Of a stretch of DNA of 64,000 nucleotides, positions 61,285 to 64,000 are shown in pieces. The notes beneath the pieces were generated by a model. It did no database searches, was not told where the DNA came from, and saw only the letters and a list, made by a program, of their open reading frames with translations. Positions within the stretch are counted from its first letter, which is position 1, and each line of letters begins with the position of its first letter. A program made the position numbers and the translations under genes. The DNA is from an uncultured Bacteroidia bacterium. GTDB taxonomy: Bacteria; Bacteroidota; Bacteroidia; Bacteroidales; UBA932. Location: contig CACZMF010000007.1 of NCBI GenBank assembly GCA_902782225.1, positions 1 through 64,000 on the forward strand. Direction: 5' to 3'.

Positions 61285-63795
61285 ATGAGAAGAATTACTA
61301 TCATACTGATGTCGATCGCCGCACTGGCCATCGCATCCTCCTGCAACAAGAACATCAACCCGGAACCCCCCGGAGACGGACTGGTCTACAAGACCATCCA
61401 TCTTTCCGCATCCGAGACTCTCACGAATAAAGCCGCCTTCGGTGAAAAAGAAGGCACATCATATCCCATACTCTGGTCTTCTGAAGACAAGGTGATCATC
61501 TGCGTCAACAATGATCCCGATCTCACCCAGGAGCTCTCCGTCACTCCTACTGATGGCGGAAAGTCCGCAGAATTCGGGGCACGCACTCTGGCCCTTCCCA
61601 AGTCAGGTGAAATCACCATCCGCGTGACCACCAACACCACTATAGCCTCCGGTGGCACGGCGGCAACGGTGAAATACAAACCGAATGTGGGAGAATCTCA
61701 AGCCCCCCAGCCGGCTTCCTGTGACCCGGAATCCATTATTTTGTTCGCAAAAGAGACTTATTCCAGCGCAGCAGTAGTTCCTGACAAAATAGAGATGAGT
61801 TTCTCACACGCTACCGCGTACGGCCTTTTGAACATAAGCGGTATCGACCTTGGCGGCGAGACCGTGAAGTTCGTGGAGCTTCAGGCAATGTCGCCTGACA
61901 TCAGGATTGCAGGCGACGTGACGATCGACGGCAACGGCGTTCTCTCTCCCGGAAGCCACACCTCATTGACGATGAGGGGGATAAGCGATCTGAGCAACCC
62001 CATCTGGTTTGCAATCGCCCCATCCCAGTTTAACACGGCATCTGCCCTTGCAATCCACGTGGTCACATCTGCAGACCGCCATTTCGAGAAAATTCTTGAT
62101 TGCTCGTCGAATCCCCTTAAATTCCAGGCCGGCCGAATCAGCAAGTTCGGCGTCAATTTCAGCGGGATAGAGCCGGAAGCAAGACAGGTTAAGACTATAC
62201 GAGACTTGGTTCTGCTCAAGAATGCTTTGCAAAATAATGATTATGCTTATTGGATGAATTCCAACAAAGAGATTAAGCTTGCCAACGACATCAACTATAA
62301 CAATGAGGAGGTTAAAGGAAATGCCACAACGCTTCACGAAGGTGTTACATTCAACGGACAGAACTATGCCATAAAAAATGCTGATATAAGTGCTACCATT
62401 TTCAAAATTGTAAAAGGCACAGTCAAGAATCTAAAGATTGAAGGAGGCACCAATTCCACGTATTTATTCAATACAATTGAAGGTTCTCTTGATGGATTGG
62501 AAATCAGCGGCCTTACCTCAAATGCATCTCTAATCAATACCATTTCAAGTACTGGCACAGCTGAGAATCTTTCGATAGAAGGAGGTGAGAATTCAGATTA
62601 TTTATTCAACACAATTGAAGGCTCTCTTGATGGCTTGACAATCAGCGGCCTTACTTCCTCAAAATCTCTTCTCAATACAATTGCGAGCACTGGCACTGTC
62701 AAGAATCTGACAGTAGACAACACCTCGGAATATACTTGTCCCTGGTCTGGAAACAACATGGGTTACGTGACTCTCACAAATCATGGATTAATAGAAGATT
62801 GTGAAGTGGCTGCAACGATTAATGTTGGAGATCCTGAACGCGGTTCATTCAATTTCGGCGTCTTCTCGCCTAAGTGCATAGACGGACGTTTTGTCAGGTG
62901 TAAGAATAATGGTACCGTAACCTGCTCAACAACAACTACGATATCTACAGGGTGCAGTCTTGGGGGAATTGTCGGTGTTATAGAGAGCACTCAGGATAAT
63001 TCTGTTTATATACTTGAGAATTGTGGCAATGGAGAAAACGGGTCTGTGTCATTAACTGTAAACACTAGTGAAGGCAGTCGCATTTGTTGTGTTGGCGGAG
63101 TCGCGGGGGGCAATTATAAAGGTGGCATTTCCGACGTTACCGGACGATGGCTGGAAGAATCTTTACCCAGTCATGGGGTTATTTATGAATGCTATAATGA
63201 GGGAAATGTAGAACTAAACTACAATTGTCCTAATAGCCTTTCAAAATCAGACACTAAAGGTTCCCCAGGCACAGCTGCCGGCGGTGTTATTGGAACAACT
63301 ATAAACGATCTGAGCGGATGCTGGAATGAAGGATCAGTTACAGCTACGTTTGGGACATCATCCAGTAATGCTGTCATTGCGCCAAAAATCGGTGGCGTTG
63401 TGGGTGATGCTCATAATAAAGTCATTGGTTGCATTAACAAAGCCAAAGCATCAATATCCGTTTCAGGTCGAGTAAGAAATTATTATACAGCCTTATATCA
63501 TGGCGGGGGAACATATTACTTAGCTTGTATTGGAGGGGTTTGCGGAGCAGTAGGTTGCGGAGGATATGACCCAGACGGCAATGTTTTTGATAATGATGCA
63601 GCTATCGCCAACTCTACTTCAGCCGGTTCCAGAATTCAGGATTGCGATAATTATTCTACAAGTATTGTCACTGCTCTTACTTATAATAATAATAGTACCC
63701 CTCAAATCGGTGCTGTTTGTGGCTGGACGTCAGCAACTAATTCAGGTTGTAATGACTTTGCTAATACGGGCCTAACGGCCGTCGGAGGGATATGA
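61285..63795 (+). CDS. Large surface lipoprotein: fimbrillin-like N-domain plus GLUG-type repeats (cassette 2), mosaic
   Basis: 836 aa, lipobox ASSC (Cys16). N-terminal domain (about 25-295) is fimbrillin-like and GC-rich in codon use. From about residue 302 (near 62190) the DNA turns AT-rich up to the stop; this part has a 46-aa exact-period tandem repeat (62428-62703) and GLUG units such as GGIVGVIESTQDN, GGVAGGNYKGG, GGVVGDAHNK. The frame ends at TGA 63793-63795 and then continues, in the same frame, into a metallo-beta-lactamase domain. Looks like a gene assembled from two sources. Confidence 0.72.
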   Translation: MRRITIILMSIAALAIASSCNKNINPEPPGDGLVYKTIHLSASETLTNKAAFGEKEGTSYPILWSSEDKVIICVNNDPDLTQELSVTPTDGGKSAEFGARTLALPKSGEITIRVTTNTTIASGGTAATVKYKPNVGESQAPQPASCDPESIILFAKETYSSAAVVPDKIEMSFSHATAYGLLNISGIDLGGETVKFVELQAMSPDIRIAGDVTIDGNGVLSPGSHTSLTMRGISDLSNPIWFAIAPSQFNTASALAIHVVTSADRHFEKILDCSSNPLKFQAGRISKFGVNFSGIEPEARQVKTIRDLVLLKNALQNNDYAYWMNSNKEIKLANDINYNNEEVKGNATTLHEGVTFNGQNYAIKNADISATIFKIVKGTVKNLKIEGGTNSTYLFNTIEGSLDGLEISGLTSNASLINTISSTGTAENLSIEGGENSDYLFNTIEGSLDGLTISGLTSSKSLLNTIASTGTVKNLTVDNTSEYTCPWSGNNMGYVTLTNHGLIEDCEVAATINVGDPERGSFNFGVFSPKCIDGRFVRCKNNGTVTCSTTTTISTGCSLGGIVGVIESTQDNSVYILENCGNGENGSVSLTVNTSEGSRICCVGGVAGGNYKGGISDVTGRWLEESLPSHGVIYECYNEGNVELNYNCPNSLSKSDTKGSPGTAAGGVIGTTINDLSGCWNEGSVTATFGTSSSNAVIAPKIGGVVGDAHNKVIGCINKAKASISVSGRVRNYYTALYHGGGTYYLACIGGVCGAVGCGGYDPDGNVFDNDAAIANSTSAGSRIQDCDNYSTSIVTALTYNNNSTPQIGAVCGWTSATNSGCNDFANTGLTAVGGI
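62428..62703 (+). repeat. Two tandem 138-bp (46-aa) coding repeats
   Basis: Units 62428-62565 and 62566-62703, each coding for a segment with YLFNTIEGSLDGL and ISGLTS; a partial third unit starts at 62704. Period is exactly 138 bases. Confidence 0.9.
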
Positions 63796-64000
63796 AGAGA
63801 TAATGCTGTAGCCTATGACGAAGCGTCAGTGGGAGCCCCCCTGCCCTTGTGGCAGGAGGGAGTCCTTGACATCCATGCGATAAGTACCGGAAGGGGAGAA
63901 TGTTTTTATTACATTTTCCCCGACGGTACCACCATGATGGTGGATGCCGGGGACTTGTACGGACATTCCAACAAGTACACCCAAGTTGACTCAAAACCCA
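63796..64000 (+). pseudogene. Third ComEC-like MBL paralogue, start missing, cut by the window edge
   Basis: Immediately after the TGA at 63793-63795 the same frame encodes a sequence opening with GAPLPLWQEGVLDIHAI and including STGRGEC, IFPDGTTMMVDAGD, matching residues about 45-85 of the MBL proteins at 54988 and 56227. No ATG with a signal peptide exists upstream in this frame; ATGs in other frames stop at once. Either a start such as GTG 63829 gives a signal-less protein, or this is a remnant joined to the lipoprotein gene, or the TGA is a point mutation in a fusion. The zinc motif would lie beyond 64000. Confidence 0.55.

Noticed and set aside
63793-63795. TGA recoded as a sense codon (alternative code or selenocysteine)
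   Set aside because: TGA ends many undoubted genes here (for example ricT, holB, the RND pump and the VWA gene), and no selenocysteine context is recognisable.

Overview
The window is a chromosomal segment from a moderately GC-rich member of the Bacteroidales (Bacteroidota), most likely an uncultured or little-studied gut or rumen relative of the Rikenellaceae/Bacteroidaceae; the genus cannot be fixed by eye. The evidence is a SusC/SusD pair, GldH, a RicT/PSP1 protein, an S46 dipeptidyl-peptidase, an EF-G2-type GTPase paralogue, NigD-like and fimbrillin-like lipoproteins, and many promoters of the Bacteroidota type (-33 TTTG, -7 TAnnTTTG) with few Shine-Dalgarno sites.

Layout. 1-5.5 kb: a lipoprotein alpha/beta hydrolase cut by the left edge, a 43-aa peptide gene followed by a large three-module surface lipoprotein, and an AAA ATPase. 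5.6-8.9 kb: tRNA-Met and the operon rplM-rpsI-(structured leader)-rpsB-tsf. 8.9-13.2 kb: a tightly overlapping minus-strand operon trxA-LOG-polyprenyl synthase-holB-ricT-gldH. 13.3-20.6 kb: a second modular lipoprotein, then an RND efflux operon (TolC, adaptor, pump, PII-like protein). 20.7-26.3 kb: lgt, lolD, mdh, a phosphopantetheinyl transferase, an EnvC-like protein and a TPR protein. 26.4-31.3 kb: two ECF-sigma / trans-envelope anti-sigma pairs facing each other around tRNA-Pro and a cluster of small repeats, plus a NigD-like lipoprotein. 31.4-35 kb: a VWA lipoprotein and three AT-rich paralogous lipoproteins, two of them a tandem duplication that carried along the tail of rsmA. 35-40 kb: rsmA (with a palindromic in-frame insertion), mrp, an S46 peptidase, rnhB and an XRE regulator. 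40.3-47.7 kb: fusA2, a lipoprotein, an S51-peptidase/ATP-grasp fusion, a TSCPD protein and aspS, with several palindromic repeat elements between them. 47.8-64 kb: a surface nutrient-acquisition-type locus running off the right edge.

The last locus is the strongest candidate for an undescribed system. A SusC transporter with an STN signalling domain and a SusD protein are followed, with almost no gaps, by a BACON-type lipoprotein, two tandem secreted ComEC-like metallo-beta-lactamase (MBL) fold proteins, an M14-type zinc carboxypeptidase lipoprotein, then two cassettes of [about 44-aa peptide + large GLUG-repeat lipoprotein], and a third MBL paralogue whose reading frame is continuous with the preceding lipoprotein apart from one TGA. 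No glycoside hydrolase, lyase or sulfatase is visible, so the cargo is probably not a simple polysaccharide. The tiny peptides recur at 0.7 kb, 58.6 kb and 61.1 kb, always directly in front of a surface lipoprotein.

Limits: calls rest on reading translations, motifs and gene order; no database search, alignment program or structure prediction was run.
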